DNA of 64,000 bases from Archangium lipolyticum (GCF_024623785.1 NZ_JANKBZ010000030.1:62001-126000), one strand, 5' to 3'; numbered from the stretch's first letter, positions 7,911 through 16,266 are shown. Program-made: numbers and translations. Notes: a model not told the origin generated them from the letters alone.

Positions 7911-7977
7911 CTTGGGTGGGCGGGCCAAGGTAGCGGAGAATGCCCGCCACCCGCCCCCCTGGGCGGCTCCGTCTCCC

Positions 7978-9537
7978 ATGTCTCTCTCGCGCCTCCGCTC
8001 TCTCCCCGCGCTCCTCGCGTCCCTGGCCCTCCTGTCCTGCGCCGGCTCTCGCATCGAGAAGCAGAACCTCCAGCCGCCACCTCCCGCCGCCAACGGTGGC
8101 CGCCCGGTGTCGGATCCGCCGCCCTCGCGCATCGTCATCCACGCCACCATCTTCCGCGAGGCCCTCGTCAAGAAGATGGCCGAGAGCCTGCCGCGCTCGG
8201 GCGAGGGCGATGCCCAGCTCTTCGCCGGACAGTCCGTCCACTACACCTGGCAGCGCGAGCCGGTGTCGCTCAAGTTCGATCGCGGCCGCGTCGTGGTGGG
8301 CGTCAACGTGCTCGGCCGCTTCAACATGCTCGGCGAGCGGGAGCTGCCCATCTCCATCACCATCGCCGGCGAGCCCGTCATGACCGCGGACTTCAAGGCG
8401 CTCCTGCAGTCCACCGACGTGCAGGTGGTGGCCTCCGGGCCCGTGGACGCCGTCAACCGCGCCCTCGAGGCCAAGCTGCGCGGCCTCATCGCCCAGACGC
8501 TCGAGGACTTCCGCTTCGACGTGCGTCCGCTGGTGGCCAGTGCCTTCTCCCGCCTCGCCCGCCCCATCGAGATTCCCGTGGGCGACCAGGTCGCCTGCGC
8601 CGAGCTGAAGGTGACCAACCTGGAGGCCTCTCCCACCGTGCTCGCCGACGGCCTGGAGAAGGACCTCGGCATCGTCGTGCTCCCCTCGGTGACGCTGCCC
8701 TGCACCCCGGTGGCCAGCCTCGCCGGCCCCACCTCCAACGATGGGGGCACGGGGCTCGATGGTGGCCCCCAGACGGCCAGCACCCAGTTCGCCAGCTACA
8801 CCGCCGGTGCCACGGGCACGGACGGCGGCGTGCCCCAGGCGGACGGCGGCGCGCAGTACGCCACCTATACCGTCGGCCCCACGAGCAACGACGGAGGCAC
8901 GGGTCTCGACGCGGGCACCCCGGCCGCGCAGGTGGCCATGCCGCTGCTGCAGAACGTCTCCACCCTGCCCTCCGGCCCCTTCAAGGTGGTCATTCCCGTC
9001 GCCGCCCGCTACGAGGAGCTCTCCAAGGCGCTCGAGTCCTCCATGAACGGACGCCTCCACTTCTCCTCGTCCCACCCCGAGCTCTACATGGAGAAGCCCC
9101 AGGTCTACCCGTCCGATGACACGGTGGTCATCCGGATGAACCTGGGCGGCAGCGCCAGGGTGGGTGATTACTCCGTGCCGGTGGGCGGGGAGATCTTCTT
9201 CGCCGGCCATCCCCATGTCATCGACAACCAGCTCTCCGTCCCCGACCTGGAGATCACCCCGGGCACGGCCAGCGAGCTGGTGAAGCTCAAGTTCGCCCTG
9301 GACTACCAGTCCATCCGCGAGCAGGCCCGGCAGGCGCTCCGGGTGGATGTCTCCGAGCGCCTGGCCGCGGTGAAGGACAAGATGTCCACCGAGCTGTCCT
9401 TCTCCGAGGACCTGGGCTGCGTGCGCGGCCAGGTCCTGCGCTCCGAAGTGACGGGTGTTTATCCGCACCCGAGCTTCCTGCGCATCTACGTCCAGGTGGA
9501 TGCACAGGTGGGGCTGTACCTTCCCTGCAAGAAGTAA
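7978..9537 (+). CDS. DUF4403-like lipoprotein with duplicated linker
   Basis: This 519-residue lipoprotein (signal LALLSC, Cys21) starts at ATG 7978, the methionine directly before the signal peptide. Residues 50-240 (VIHATIFREALVKK onward) and 320-519 (FKVVIPVAARYEELSKALES onward) look like two related beta-rich halves of the kind seen in DUF4403 proteins. That family assignment is from pattern memory and is moderate. The halves are joined by a low-complexity linker (residues about 246-318) in which a block beginning GPTSNDGGTGLD occurs twice, separated by ASYTAG/ATYTVG units rich in Asp-Gly-Gly. I expect an outer-membrane-anchored periplasmic protein, function unknown. A strong terminator follows. 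Confidence 0.7.
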   Translation: MSLSRLRSLPALLASLALLSCAGSRIEKQNLQPPPPAANGGRPVSDPPPSRIVIHATIFREALVKKMAESLPRSGEGDAQLFAGQSVHYTWQREPVSLKFDRGRVVVGVNVLGRFNMLGERELPISITIAGEPVMTADFKALLQSTDVQVVASGPVDAVNRALEAKLRGLIAQTLEDFRFDVRPLVASAFSRLARPIEIPVGDQVACAELKVTNLEASPTVLADGLEKDLGIVVLPSVTLPCTPVASLAGPTSNDGGTGLDGGPQTASTQFASYTAGATGTDGGVPQADGGAQYATYTVGPTSNDGGTGLDAGTPAAQVAMPLLQNVSTLPSGPFKVVIPVAARYEELSKALESSMNGRLHFSSSHPELYMEKPQVYPSDDTVVIRMNLGGSARVGDYSVPVGGEIFFAGHPHVIDNQLSVPDLEITPGTASELVKLKFALDYQSIREQARQALRVDVSERLAAVKDKMSTELSFSEDLGCVRGQVLRSEVTGVYPHPSFLRIYVQVDAQVGLYLPCKK

Positions 9538-9540
9538 CGC

Positions 9541-9580
9541 GAAGGGCCTCCTGTTCCGAAGCACGGAACGGAGGCCCTTC
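9541..9580 (+). terminator. Strong 17-bp stem-loop terminator
   Basis: GAAGGGCCTCC-GTTCCG pairs with its complement over about 17 bp with a single bulged T and a 5-nt loop, then TTGCT. It is three bases after the stop at 9537 and sits between convergent genes, so it may serve both. Confidence 0.7.
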
Positions 9581-9612
9581 TTGCTCGGGAGGCGAACCCG
9601 GTTGCTCCCGAT

Positions 9613-9647
9613 ACCCTCACCCCGTCCCTCTCCCAGAGGGAGAGGGG
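9613..9647 (+). repeat. 35-bp GC-rich hairpin repeat, copy 2
   Basis: The copy reads ACCCTCACCCCGTCCCTCTC and then CCAG with the complementary GAGGGAGAGGGG arm. It lies 16 bp beyond the stop of the gamma-lyase-like gene (minus strand), in the same orientation relative to that gene as copy 1 has to cbs. Confidence 0.8.
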
Positions 9648-9663
9648 AGGTGGTTGGTGGGGG

Positions 9664-10806
9664 TCAGGCCACGTCGAGCGCGCTCTTCAGGTCGTCGATG
9701 AGATCCTGCGCGTCCTCGATGCCCACCGACAGACGGATGAAGCCGTCCGAGATGCCCAGCATCTCGCGCGTCTCCTTCGGCACCGAGGCGTGCGTCATGA
9801 TCGCCGGGTGCTCGATGAGCGACTCCACTCCACCGAGTGACTCGGCGCAGGCGAAGATCTTCACCGTCTTGAGGAACTTGCGCGCCGACTCCAGCCCGCC
9901 CTTCATGTCGAAGGTCATCATCCCGCCGAAGCCCTTCATCTGCTTGCGCGCCAGCGCGTGCTGCGGGTGGCTCTCCAGGCCCGGATAGGTGACCTTCTGC
10001 ACCTTGGGGTGCGTGGCGAGGTACTGGGCCACCTTCATCGCGTTCTGCGCGTGGCGCTCCATGCGCACGCCCAGCGTCTTCACCCCGCGCAGCACCAGGA
10101 AGCTGTCCATGGCGCCCGGCACACCGCCCACCGCGTTCTGCAGGAAGTACATCTTCTGCGCCAGCTCGTCGTTGCTCGTGCAGACGAAGCCACCCACCAC
10201 GTCGCTGTGGCCGTTGATGTACTTGGTGGTGGAGTGAGTCACCACGTCGAACCCCAGCTCCAGCGGACGCTGGAAGTACGGGCTCATGAAGGTGTTGTCG
10301 CACACCGAGAGGATGTTCCGCTTCTTCGCCGTCTCCGCGATGCGCGCCAGGTCGATGAGCTTGAGCATCGGGTTGGTGGGCGACTCCACCCAGACCATCT
10401 TCGTCTTCGGGGTGATGGCCTTCTCGAAGCTGTCCGGATTGGACAGGTCCACCCAGGAGAAGCTCAGGCCGTGGCGCTTGAAGACCTTGTCGAAGATGCG
10501 GAAGGTGCCGCCGTACACGTCATCCGACACGACGACGTGGTCCCCGGCCTCCAGCATGTGCATCAGCATGTCCGTGCCGGCCAGACCCGAGGCGAACGCG
10601 AGGCCGTGCTTCGCGCCCTCGAGAGCCGCCAGGCACGCCTGAAGGGCGTTGCGGGTGGGGTTCTGCGTCCGGCTGTACTCGTAGCCCTTGTGCTCCCCGG
10701 GGCCCGCCTGGACGTAGGTGGAAGTCAGGTAGACCGGCGTCATGATGGCGCCGGTGGTCGGATCCGGCTCCTGGCCGGCGTGGATGGCGAGAGTGTCGAA
10801 GCGCAT
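9664..10806 (-). CDS. Cystathionine gamma-lyase/synthase family PLP enzyme
   Basis: This cytosolic enzyme of the Cys/Met metabolism PLP family has 380 residues, the usual length. The PLP-binding Lys is K195 in HSTTKYINGH. The substrate-side block GYEYSRTQNPTR (41-52) and the conserved ESPTNP (141-146) are intact. It starts at ATG 10806, just before the family's N-terminal TLAIHAGQ. A longer in-frame extension runs across the divergent methyltransferase and was rejected. With cystathionine beta-synthase at 3600-4964 it completes reverse transsulfuration from homocysteine to cysteine. Sequence alone does not separate gamma-lyase from gamma-synthase, and the nearby cbs favours lyase. A 35-bp hairpin repeat follows its stop. 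Confidence 0.85.
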   Translation of the reverse strand: MRFDTLAIHAGQEPDPTTGAIMTPVYLTSTYVQAGPGEHKGYEYSRTQNPTRNALQACLAALEGAKHGLAFASGLAGTDMLMHMLEAGDHVVVSDDVYGGTFRIFDKVFKRHGLSFSWVDLSNPDSFEKAITPKTKMVWVESPTNPMLKLIDLARIAETAKKRNILSVCDNTFMSPYFQRPLELGFDVVTHSTTKYINGHSDVVGGFVCTSNDELAQKMYFLQNAVGGVPGAMDSFLVLRGVKTLGVRMERHAQNAMKVAQYLATHPKVQKVTYPGLESHPQHALARKQMKGFGGMMTFDMKGGLESARKFLKTVKIFACAESLGGVESLIEHPAIMTHASVPKETREMLGISDGFIRLSVGIEDAQDLIDDLKSALDVA

Positions 10807-10940
10807 GGCCGGGGGCCTATCACACTCCCCTGCCCCTCGGGAGTGGTGCCCGGGCCCCACCTCGTGTCCGGAACGCTTGCCCGACGGCGGGGAGTCGGGG
10901 AAGAGGGGGCGGCGGTTGTACGGGAGAGGACAGGGCAGCC

Positions 10941-11936
10941 ATGACGACAGCGGACCAGGGCTCCGGAGCGGCGGTGGGGATGTTCGAGAACCGCCTGCGC
11001 AAGAACGCACGGCACTTCCGCAAGTGGGCGAAGGCGCGCGGCCTCACCGCCTTCCGCATGTACGACCGGGACATCCCCGAGTATCCCTACGCGGTGGACC
11101 TCTACGGGGACCGGGTGCACCTGGTGGAGTACCCGCGCCGGCAGGCGTTGAAGAAGGCCGGTGGCCTGGAGGAGCAGCGGGCGGAGGTGCTCGCGGCGGT
11201 GGCGGCCGTGCTGGAGGTGCCCCCGGACCACGTCCACGTGAAGACGCACCTGCCCCAACCCTGGGGCCGCTCGCAGTACGGCCGGGTAGGCCAGGGCAGT
11301 GAGCGCCTCGTGGTGGAGGAGCAGGGGCTGAAGTTCTGGGTCAACCTCGGGGACTACCTGGACACCGGCCTCTTCATGGACCACCGGCTGACGCGGGCCC
11401 GCGTGCGCGAGGAGGCCCGGGGAAAGAGCTTCCTCAACCTCTTCTGCTACACGGGCGCCTTCACCGTGTACGCCGCCGCGGGCGGGGCCTCGCGCACCCT
11501 CAGCGTGGACCTGTCCAACACCTATCTCGACTGGGCCGAGGAGAACCTCGCGCTCAACGGACTGTCGGACACGCGCCACACCCTGCTGCGCGCCGATGCC
11601 CTGGCCTGGGTGCTCGCCGAGAGCAAGGCGCCCGAGGAGCGGTTCGACCTGGTGGTGTGCGATCCACCCTCCTTCTCCACCTCGAAGAAGATGCAGGGCA
11701 CCTTCAACGTGCAGCGCGACCACGTGCGGCTGCTGGAGGGCATCCGGGAGCTGCTGACTCCCGGCGGTGTCCTCTACTTCTCCACCAACTTCCTGGGCTT
11801 CGAGCTGAAGGACACCGCCATCCGCGACTACGAGGGGGTGGAGGAGCTCACGCCCGGCTCCATCCCCGAGGACTTCCAGCGCAAGGAGATCCACCGCTGC
11901 TGGCGCATGGTGGCTCCTCGCGCCGGACGCCGCTGA
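10941..11936 (+). CDS. RlmK-like 23S rRNA methyltransferase
   Basis: This 331-residue class I SAM-dependent methyltransferase resembles the C-terminal half of E. coli RlmL (the RlmK part, which makes m7G2069 in 23S rRNA). The N-terminal block ENRLRKNARHFRKWAKARGL and the DRDIPEYPYAVD segment match that family. SAM motif I is FLNLFCYTGAFTVYAA near residue 163, and the catalytic-type motif is CDPPSFS near 240. The THUMP and m2G half of RlmL is missing, so it is a stand-alone RlmK. It is divergent from the gamma-lyase gene, with 134 bp between the starts. The start ATG at 10941 leaves a short N-terminal tail before the conserved part. Confidence 0.75.
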   Translation: MTTADQGSGAAVGMFENRLRKNARHFRKWAKARGLTAFRMYDRDIPEYPYAVDLYGDRVHLVEYPRRQALKKAGGLEEQRAEVLAAVAAVLEVPPDHVHVKTHLPQPWGRSQYGRVGQGSERLVVEEQGLKFWVNLGDYLDTGLFMDHRLTRARVREEARGKSFLNLFCYTGAFTVYAAAGGASRTLSVDLSNTYLDWAEENLALNGLSDTRHTLLRADALAWVLAESKAPEERFDLVVCDPPSFSTSKKMQGTFNVQRDHVRLLEGIRELLTPGGVLYFSTNFLGFELKDTAIRDYEGVEELTPGSIPEDFQRKEIHRCWRMVAPRAGRR

Positions 11937-11945
11937 GCCACCGCG

Positions 11946-12788
11946 TCAGATGCGGCAGAGGCCCTCGACGCAGCGCTCACCCGAGGGGCAGTCGCAGTTG
12001 GCCTGGCAGGCCTTGCCACTGCCCGGGTTGTCCGCCGGAGTGCAGTAGCCGATCTTGCACACGCTGCCGGAGGCGCACTGGGTGCTGGAGGTGCAGGGCG
12101 GGCGGCAGGTGCCGTCCACACAGTCGTTCCCGGTGGCGCACTGCGAGGCGCTGGTGCACGAGTCCGTCGGGCGCGGGCGGCACAGGCCGCTCGAGCACAT
12201 CTGCGTGGAGGAGCACTCCGAGTCGGAGGTGCAGCCACGGACGCAGGTGCTGTTGATGCAGTAGCTGCCCGAGCCGCAGTCGCTGTTGCGCACGCAGCTG
12301 CCCGGCGTGCCGGCGTCGACAGGAGGAGGAGGCGGCGGCGTGCCAGCATCGGGCGGAGGAGGAGGCGGCGGCGGGCAGGTGGTGCCACCGTCCGGCGGCG
12401 GCTTCGTCCCACCGTCCGGCGGCTTCGTCCCACCGTCCGTGCCCGGCTTCACGCGGCAGTAGAAACCATCGCAGTAGGAGCCCGAGGCACAGTCCGCATC
12501 ACGCGAGCACCGGTGGTTGCACAGCCCGTTGACGCAGATGTCACCCGTGCCGCAGTCCTTGGAGGTGGTGCAGGACGTCGAGTTCACGGGGACGTCCTGA
12601 CACGACCCGCGCATGCAGTACTGGTTGACGTGACAGTCGGACGAGTCGACGCAGGCGTGATGGTCGTCCTCGCACCAGTCGCCGTGGTCACGGTAGTCGC
12701 CGCTGATGATGCATCCGGAGACGAGGCCCGCCAGGAGCGCGAGCAGGGGAGGCAACAGGGAGGATTTACGGGGGAGAGGGTTCAGCAT
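11946..12788 (-). CDS. Cys-rich repeat lipoprotein
   Basis: This 280-residue lipoprotein (signal ALLAGLVSGC, Cys26) is made of eight short Cys-rich units of the form C-x(5-6)-C-x(5-6)-C-x(4-5)-C, three before and five after a Pro/Asp-Gly-Gly linker (residues about 115-156). An example unit is CVRNSDCGSGSYCINSTC. Such units resemble the Dickkopf N-terminal-like or EGF-like repeats found in many myxobacterial surface proteins, and each unit probably closes two disulfides. No catalytic motif is seen. The gene is divergent from an ECF sigma factor with 214 bp between them, and a GAATTGATCAAA site lies upstream of each. That suggests the sigma factor or its regulator controls this protein. Confidence 0.8.
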   Translation of the reverse strand: MLNPLPRKSSLLPPLLALLAGLVSGCIISGDYRDHGDWCEDDHHACVDSSDCHVNQYCMRGSCQDVPVNSTSCTTSKDCGTGDICVNGLCNHRCSRDADCASGSYCDGFYCRVKPGTDGGTKPPDGGTKPPPDGGTTCPPPPPPPPDAGTPPPPPPVDAGTPGSCVRNSDCGSGSYCINSTCVRGCTSDSECSSTQMCSSGLCRPRPTDSCTSASQCATGNDCVDGTCRPPCTSSTQCASGSVCKIGYCTPADNPGSGKACQANCDCPSGERCVEGLCRI

Positions 12789-12857
12789 GAGGGACTCCGT
12801 CGAGGCGGCCGGCCACCGGCCCGGGGGTTTCGAGGCGCTTTGACGCCGGGGCCCGGA

Positions 12858-12876
12858 GAATTGATCAAAGAATTTC
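12858..12876 (-). promoter_or_regulatory. GAATTGATCAAA site facing the Cys-rich lipoprotein gene
   Basis: The + strand reads GAATTGATCAAAGAATTTC, with the 8-bp palindrome TTGATCAA inside it. It is 70 bp upstream of the lipoprotein start and is repeated in inverted orientation at 12947-12966. AT-rich stretches are otherwise rare here, so a shared operator or paired promoters are likely. Confidence 0.55.
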
Positions 12877-12946
12877 CCGAGGCTCCCGGACGTCGGCTCC
12901 CGCGACTCCTTCTGGACGACGGACCCCCCTCTTTGTCGTTCATCGA

Positions 12947-12966
12947 GAATTCTTTTTGATCAATTC
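12947..12966 (+). promoter_or_regulatory. Inverted copy of the GAATTGATCAAA site facing the ECF sigma gene
   Basis: The + strand reads GAATTCTTTTTGATCAATTC, and its complement shares GAATTGATCAAA plus GAATT with the site at 12858. It ends 36 bp before the sigma-factor GTG. The mirrored arrangement suggests coordinated divergent transcription, possibly with autoregulation by the sigma factor. Confidence 0.55.
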
Positions 12967-13002
12967 GCGTCGCTGCGGCGACTCAGGGCACGGAGAGGTA
13001 AC

Positions 13003-13749
13003 GTGCTCACCCGAACCATCCACATGCCCGTGGCGGATTTCCTCGGAGGGGACTTCGCCCGGCTCTCGTTCCAGGGGGAGCACCCGGTGACGACGCACGG
13101 AGCACGCCCGGTGGAGACGCCGCTGGGCTCCGCCTTGTGTGTGGACGGGCCGTCCACCCCCGCGCTCCCCGCGGACGAGGCCCAGTTCCTGGCGCTCGTG
13201 CACCGCGTGCGGGAGGGAGACCTCACCGCCTTCGACCGGCTCTACCAGCTCACCCGGGCCGACGCGGCCCGGACCCTGCGCCACCTGGTGGGCAATCGCA
13301 CCGAGCTGGAGGACCTCCTTCAGGAGACCTACCTGCGGCTGCTCACCGCGGTGAAGGGCTTCCGCGGCGAGTCGCGCTTCCGCACCTTCTTCTACCGGGT
13401 GTGTGCCAATGTGGCACTGTCGCACCTGAGGTGGAAGCGGCGCCGGCCGGAGGATCCGTTCGCGGAGCCGCCCGAGTCCGCGTGTCCCGGGGAGGACCCG
13501 GAGCGAGCGGCGGCCCGGCGCCAGGCGGCCCGGCTGGTGGAGACGGCGCTGGAGCGGCTCAAGCCCAAGAAGCGCATCGTCTTCGTCTATTACGAGCTGT
13601 GTGGGATGAGCCCGGACGAGATCGCCCTGGCCGTGGGAAGCTCGCCCAACACCGTGCGCAGCCGGTTGCACCACGCACGACTGGAGTTCAACGAGGCCAT
13701 GCAGCGACTGCTCCACACCCGCGCCGGAGGCCCCCATGGCTCGCCATGA
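13003..13749 (+). CDS. ECF-type RNA polymerase sigma factor
   Basis: This 248-residue protein has sigma region 2 at about 65-135 (FDRLYQLTRADAARTLRHLV and a DLLQETYLRLL segment) and region 4 at about 175-235, with the helix-turn-helix MSPDEIALAVGSSPNTVRSR. There is no region 1.1 or 3, as in ECF sigmas. The start is GTG 13003, supported by GGAGAGG five bases upstream. This gives an unusually long N-terminal extension of about 60 residues, and the ATG at 13024 is the alternative. Its end overlaps the downstream FecR-type anti-sigma gene by 14 bp, so the pair is translationally coupled. A mirrored GAATTGATCAAA site lies upstream. Confidence 0.85.
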   Translation: MLTRTIHMPVADFLGGDFARLSFQGEHPVTTHGARPVETPLGSALCVDGPSTPALPADEAQFLALVHRVREGDLTAFDRLYQLTRADAARTLRHLVGNRTELEDLLQETYLRLLTAVKGFRGESRFRTFFYRVCANVALSHLRWKRRRPEDPFAEPPESACPGEDPERAAARRQAARLVETALERLKPKKRIVFVYYELCGMSPDEIALAVGSSPNTVRSRLHHARLEFNEAMQRLLHTRAGGPHGSP

Positions 13750-15154
13750 AGCGGAAGCACTCTGGGCGCTGGCCGCGGGAGAGCTGGACGCGGAGGCGCG
13801 CGTCCGGGTGGAGGCGCACGTGGCTGGCTGCGGCGAGTGCGCCCGGCGGCTCTCGGAGGTGCGGGAGACGCGCGCCCTGCTGCGGGTGGCGAGGGACGAA
13901 GCGCCCCCGGTGCGCTGGGCGGAGGCGGATGACCGGGTCCTGACGATGGCCACCCGGCGCTTCGCCCGGCTCGAGCACAAGCCCCGCTGGCCGTGGATGC
14001 TGGCGGCGATGGGTGTCTGCGCGGCGGCGATGCTCGTCCTGCTGGCGCCACGGCCCGGCACGGTGACGCGCGCGGTTCCAGAGGAAACGGTGGTGGCGAA
14101 GCAGGTGGAGGCCCCCTCCCCCACCGTGCAGGTCGAGGGCGAGGCGGGCGCGTGGGCGCGCGACGTGGACGGGACGGAGCAGGTGCTTCGGAAGGACGCG
14201 GGCCTGCGGGCGGGCACCACGGTGAGGACGCCGGGCCGGGGAAGCGCCCGGCTGCGGCTGCCCGACGCGAGCCGCATGCAGGTCTCGTCCGACTCGGAGG
14301 TGGTGCTGGCCCGCACCGAGGCGGACGACGTGCACCTGCGCGTGGTGCGGGGGCGCGTCTCGGTGCAGGCCTCGCACGCCGAGCGGCGTGGCTTCGTCGT
14401 GGAGGCGGACGGCCTGCGCGTCTTCGTGGTGGGCACCGTCTTCACCGTGGAGAACACGCCCCAGGGGCCCGCCGTCTCCGTGCTGGAGGGCAAGGTGCGC
14501 GTCGAGGCCGAGGGCCAATCGCCCCAGTTCGCCACCGCGGGCCAGCGCGTGGAGCTGCACGCTGGCGAGCGCGCTTGGAAGAACCGGCCGCTGTCGGCGC
14601 AGGACCGGAAGGCCTTCGAGGCGCTCGGTGTCCGGGTGAAGGCCGCGAGCACCTCGCGGCCCACGCCGGCTCCCGCCGCGCCTCCGCCCCAGGTGGCGCA
14701 GGCCCAGCCCGAGGCGACTCCGCCCTCGCCCGAGGTGGCCCAGGCCTCCGTGCCGGACACGAAGCCCGCGCTCGCCCCGGGGCCCCAGCCCGAGGCGGCG
14801 AATGACGCGAGCCCCACACCGGTAGAGCCCGAGCCTCCGGTGGCGATGAACACGCTCGCGCCCGAGGAGGAGTGGCAGCGCTTCCCGGCACCGCGCGAGG
14901 TGGAGGAGCGCTTCCTCGCCCATGCCCGCGCGGAGGTGGCCACCCGTACCTGCGAGAGCTACCTGGTGGGACTGGGGGAGATCGCCGAGCAGAGCCACGT
15001 GCGCCCGTTCCGCGAGGAGGCACGCTACCTGCGGGCGCGCTGCTACGAGGTCCGCTTCCAGCGCAACGAGGCCACGGTCGAATACCTCCGCTATTTGAGG
15101 GCATACCCCTGGGGCCGCTGGGCCGCGCAGGCGCGCGCCGCGCTCTTGAGGTAG
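13736..15154 (+). CDS. FecR-domain anti-sigma factor
   Basis: This 472-residue membrane protein begins with a zinc-finger anti-sigma domain: H28, C32 and C35 form the HxxxCxxC of the ZAS/zf-HC2 type that clamps an ECF sigma factor. One transmembrane helix (residues 85-105) follows. The periplasmic part has a FecR-like beta domain (about 150-265, GSARLRLPDASRMQVSSDSE), a Pro/Ala-rich linker (300-370), and a helical C-terminus with TPR-like character (residues 390-472). The start ATG 13736 has GGAGG six bases upstream. FecR proteins pass a signal from an outer-membrane receptor to the sigma factor, but no receptor gene is adjacent here. The TPR-like tail is an addition to standard FecR. Confidence 0.85.
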   Translation: MARHEAEALWALAAGELDAEARVRVEAHVAGCGECARRLSEVRETRALLRVARDEAPPVRWAEADDRVLTMATRRFARLEHKPRWPWMLAAMGVCAAAMLVLLAPRPGTVTRAVPEETVVAKQVEAPSPTVQVEGEAGAWARDVDGTEQVLRKDAGLRAGTTVRTPGRGSARLRLPDASRMQVSSDSEVVLARTEADDVHLRVVRGRVSVQASHAERRGFVVEADGLRVFVVGTVFTVENTPQGPAVSVLEGKVRVEAEGQSPQFATAGQRVELHAGERAWKNRPLSAQDRKAFEALGVRVKAASTSRPTPAPAAPPPQVAQAQPEATPPSPEVAQASVPDTKPALAPGPQPEAANDASPTPVEPEPPVAMNTLAPEEEWQRFPAPREVEERFLAHARAEVATRTCESYLVGLGEIAEQSHVRPFREEARYLRARCYEVRFQRNEATVEYLRYLRAYPWGRWAAQARAALLR

Positions 15155-15246
15155 AGAGCCACTCTTTCCCCTTTCAGACGCAAGGAAGCGACCACGGCAC
15201 CCGGAACTGGGGTGCCGCGCACCTCGGCCGCCAGCGAGCTTGTAGT

Positions 15247-15537
15247 GTGAACTCGCTCCGCGAGGCCCTACATGAAGCTCCCTTTGCCGAGGTGGAAAAA
15301 GCCGTGGGGCCTCCTTCCCAGCGCCTGCCTTGCCACGGTTGGCAAGGAGGTCGCCTCCGCCGCCGTGGTGGTGACACCGAGCAGGGTCTGGTGCTTCCCG
15401 CCTACCGGGAGTTGACGCGCGTGCTGGAGCCCTGGCTCTTCCACCAGAAACCCCTCAGGGACCCGAGCTTCACCCCGGAGGACATGCGGCGCTGGGAGCG
15501 CCGCTTCCTCGACGGACCGAGGGAATGCGTGGCATAG
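15247..15537 (+). CDS. Possible small protein or gene remnant
   Basis: The 392-bp gap between the anti-sigma gene and the next secreted protein has a GTG-started frame of 96 residues. Its C-terminal half (residues 48-96, LPAYRELTRVLEPWLFHQKP then SFTPEDMRRWERRFLD) looks like real protein, amphipathic and rich in Trp and Arg. Its middle is Arg/Gly-rich and unconvincing. No good ribosome binding site is present. It may be the tail of a degraded gene whose 5' part has lost frame. A 7-bp hairpin (GGCACCC/GGGTGCC) at 15196-15216, without a U-tract, precedes it and could end the anti-sigma transcript. Confidence 0.35.
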   Translation: MNSLREALHEAPFAEVEKAVGPPSQRLPCHGWQGGRLRRRGGDTEQGLVLPAYRELTRVLEPWLFHQKPLRDPSFTPEDMRRWERRFLDGPRECVA

Positions 15538-15546
15538 ACCTGGACC

Positions 15547-16266
15547 ATGCTCTCCGCTCTCACCGTGCTCGCCCTGCTGCTCGCCGCGGACGGGGCCCAG
15601 GACAAGAAGGACTCCCCCAAGGCCGCTCCCCCCGAGGTCACCGCGCTCGCGGTGGACGTGGACTTCGTCTGCCGCACCCGCGCGACCCAGAGCCTCATCC
15701 TCACCCCCAAGGCCCAGGTCCAGCTGGAGATACCCGATAGCTGTCCCGACGCCGGGGCCGACTGGCGCCTGTCCGTCGATTGTGACGCCAAGGGCTGCTC
15801 GGGCTACGTCCGCACCAAACATGGTGCCATCGCCCTCATCCAGGGCACCCGGCAGCAGCTCACCGTGAAGCCCCTCGCCGAACAGCACCCGCCCACCCTG
15901 GACTCCCTCGCCGTGAGCATCACCGGCCAACACACGTTGAAGCTGGCGAGCCCCGAGGAACACCAGCCGCCGGTGCAGCTCCTCCTCCAGGTCCCCACCG
16001 TCACCGGGGTCTACACCCTCGCGCCCTCGGAGTCAGCCGCGGCCCTGGACTTCGAGTACCGGGGCAAGCGCATCTCGCTGCGGGCCCAGGCCTCCTGGAC
16101 CGACTCCAAGCACGTCCACCTCAAGCTCTGGGACGCCCGGAACGAGCTCCTGTTGGACGAGACGCTCGAGATTGACCAGCCGCGCGAGCTCGACTGCAAG
16201 CGGCTGAAAGGCATCTGCGAGGGCGCCATGAAAGTCCTGGTCCGCGAGAACCAGCGCGTCCTCTGA
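15547..16266 (+). CDS. Secreted protein of unknown function
   Basis: This 239-residue protein has an N-terminal hydrophobic signal (SALTVLALLLAADGA) without a lipobox Cys, so it is probably periplasmic. The mature part is beta-rich, with four Cys residues in the first 100 positions (including DSCPDAG and CDAKGCSG) that may pair. I recognise no domain. It stands alone between the sigma/anti-sigma pair and the convergent fxsA operon, 21 bp from the fxsA stop. The start ATG 15547 is fixed by the signal peptide. Confidence 0.6.
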   Translation: MLSALTVLALLLAADGAQDKKDSPKAAPPEVTALAVDVDFVCRTRATQSLILTPKAQVQLEIPDSCPDAGADWRLSVDCDAKGCSGYVRTKHGAIALIQGTRQQLTVKPLAEQHPPTLDSLAVSITGQHTLKLASPEEHQPPVQLLLQVPTVTGVYTLAPSESAAALDFEYRGKRISLRAQASWTDSKHVHLKLWDARNELLLDETLEIDQPRELDCKRLKGICEGAMKVLVRENQRVL

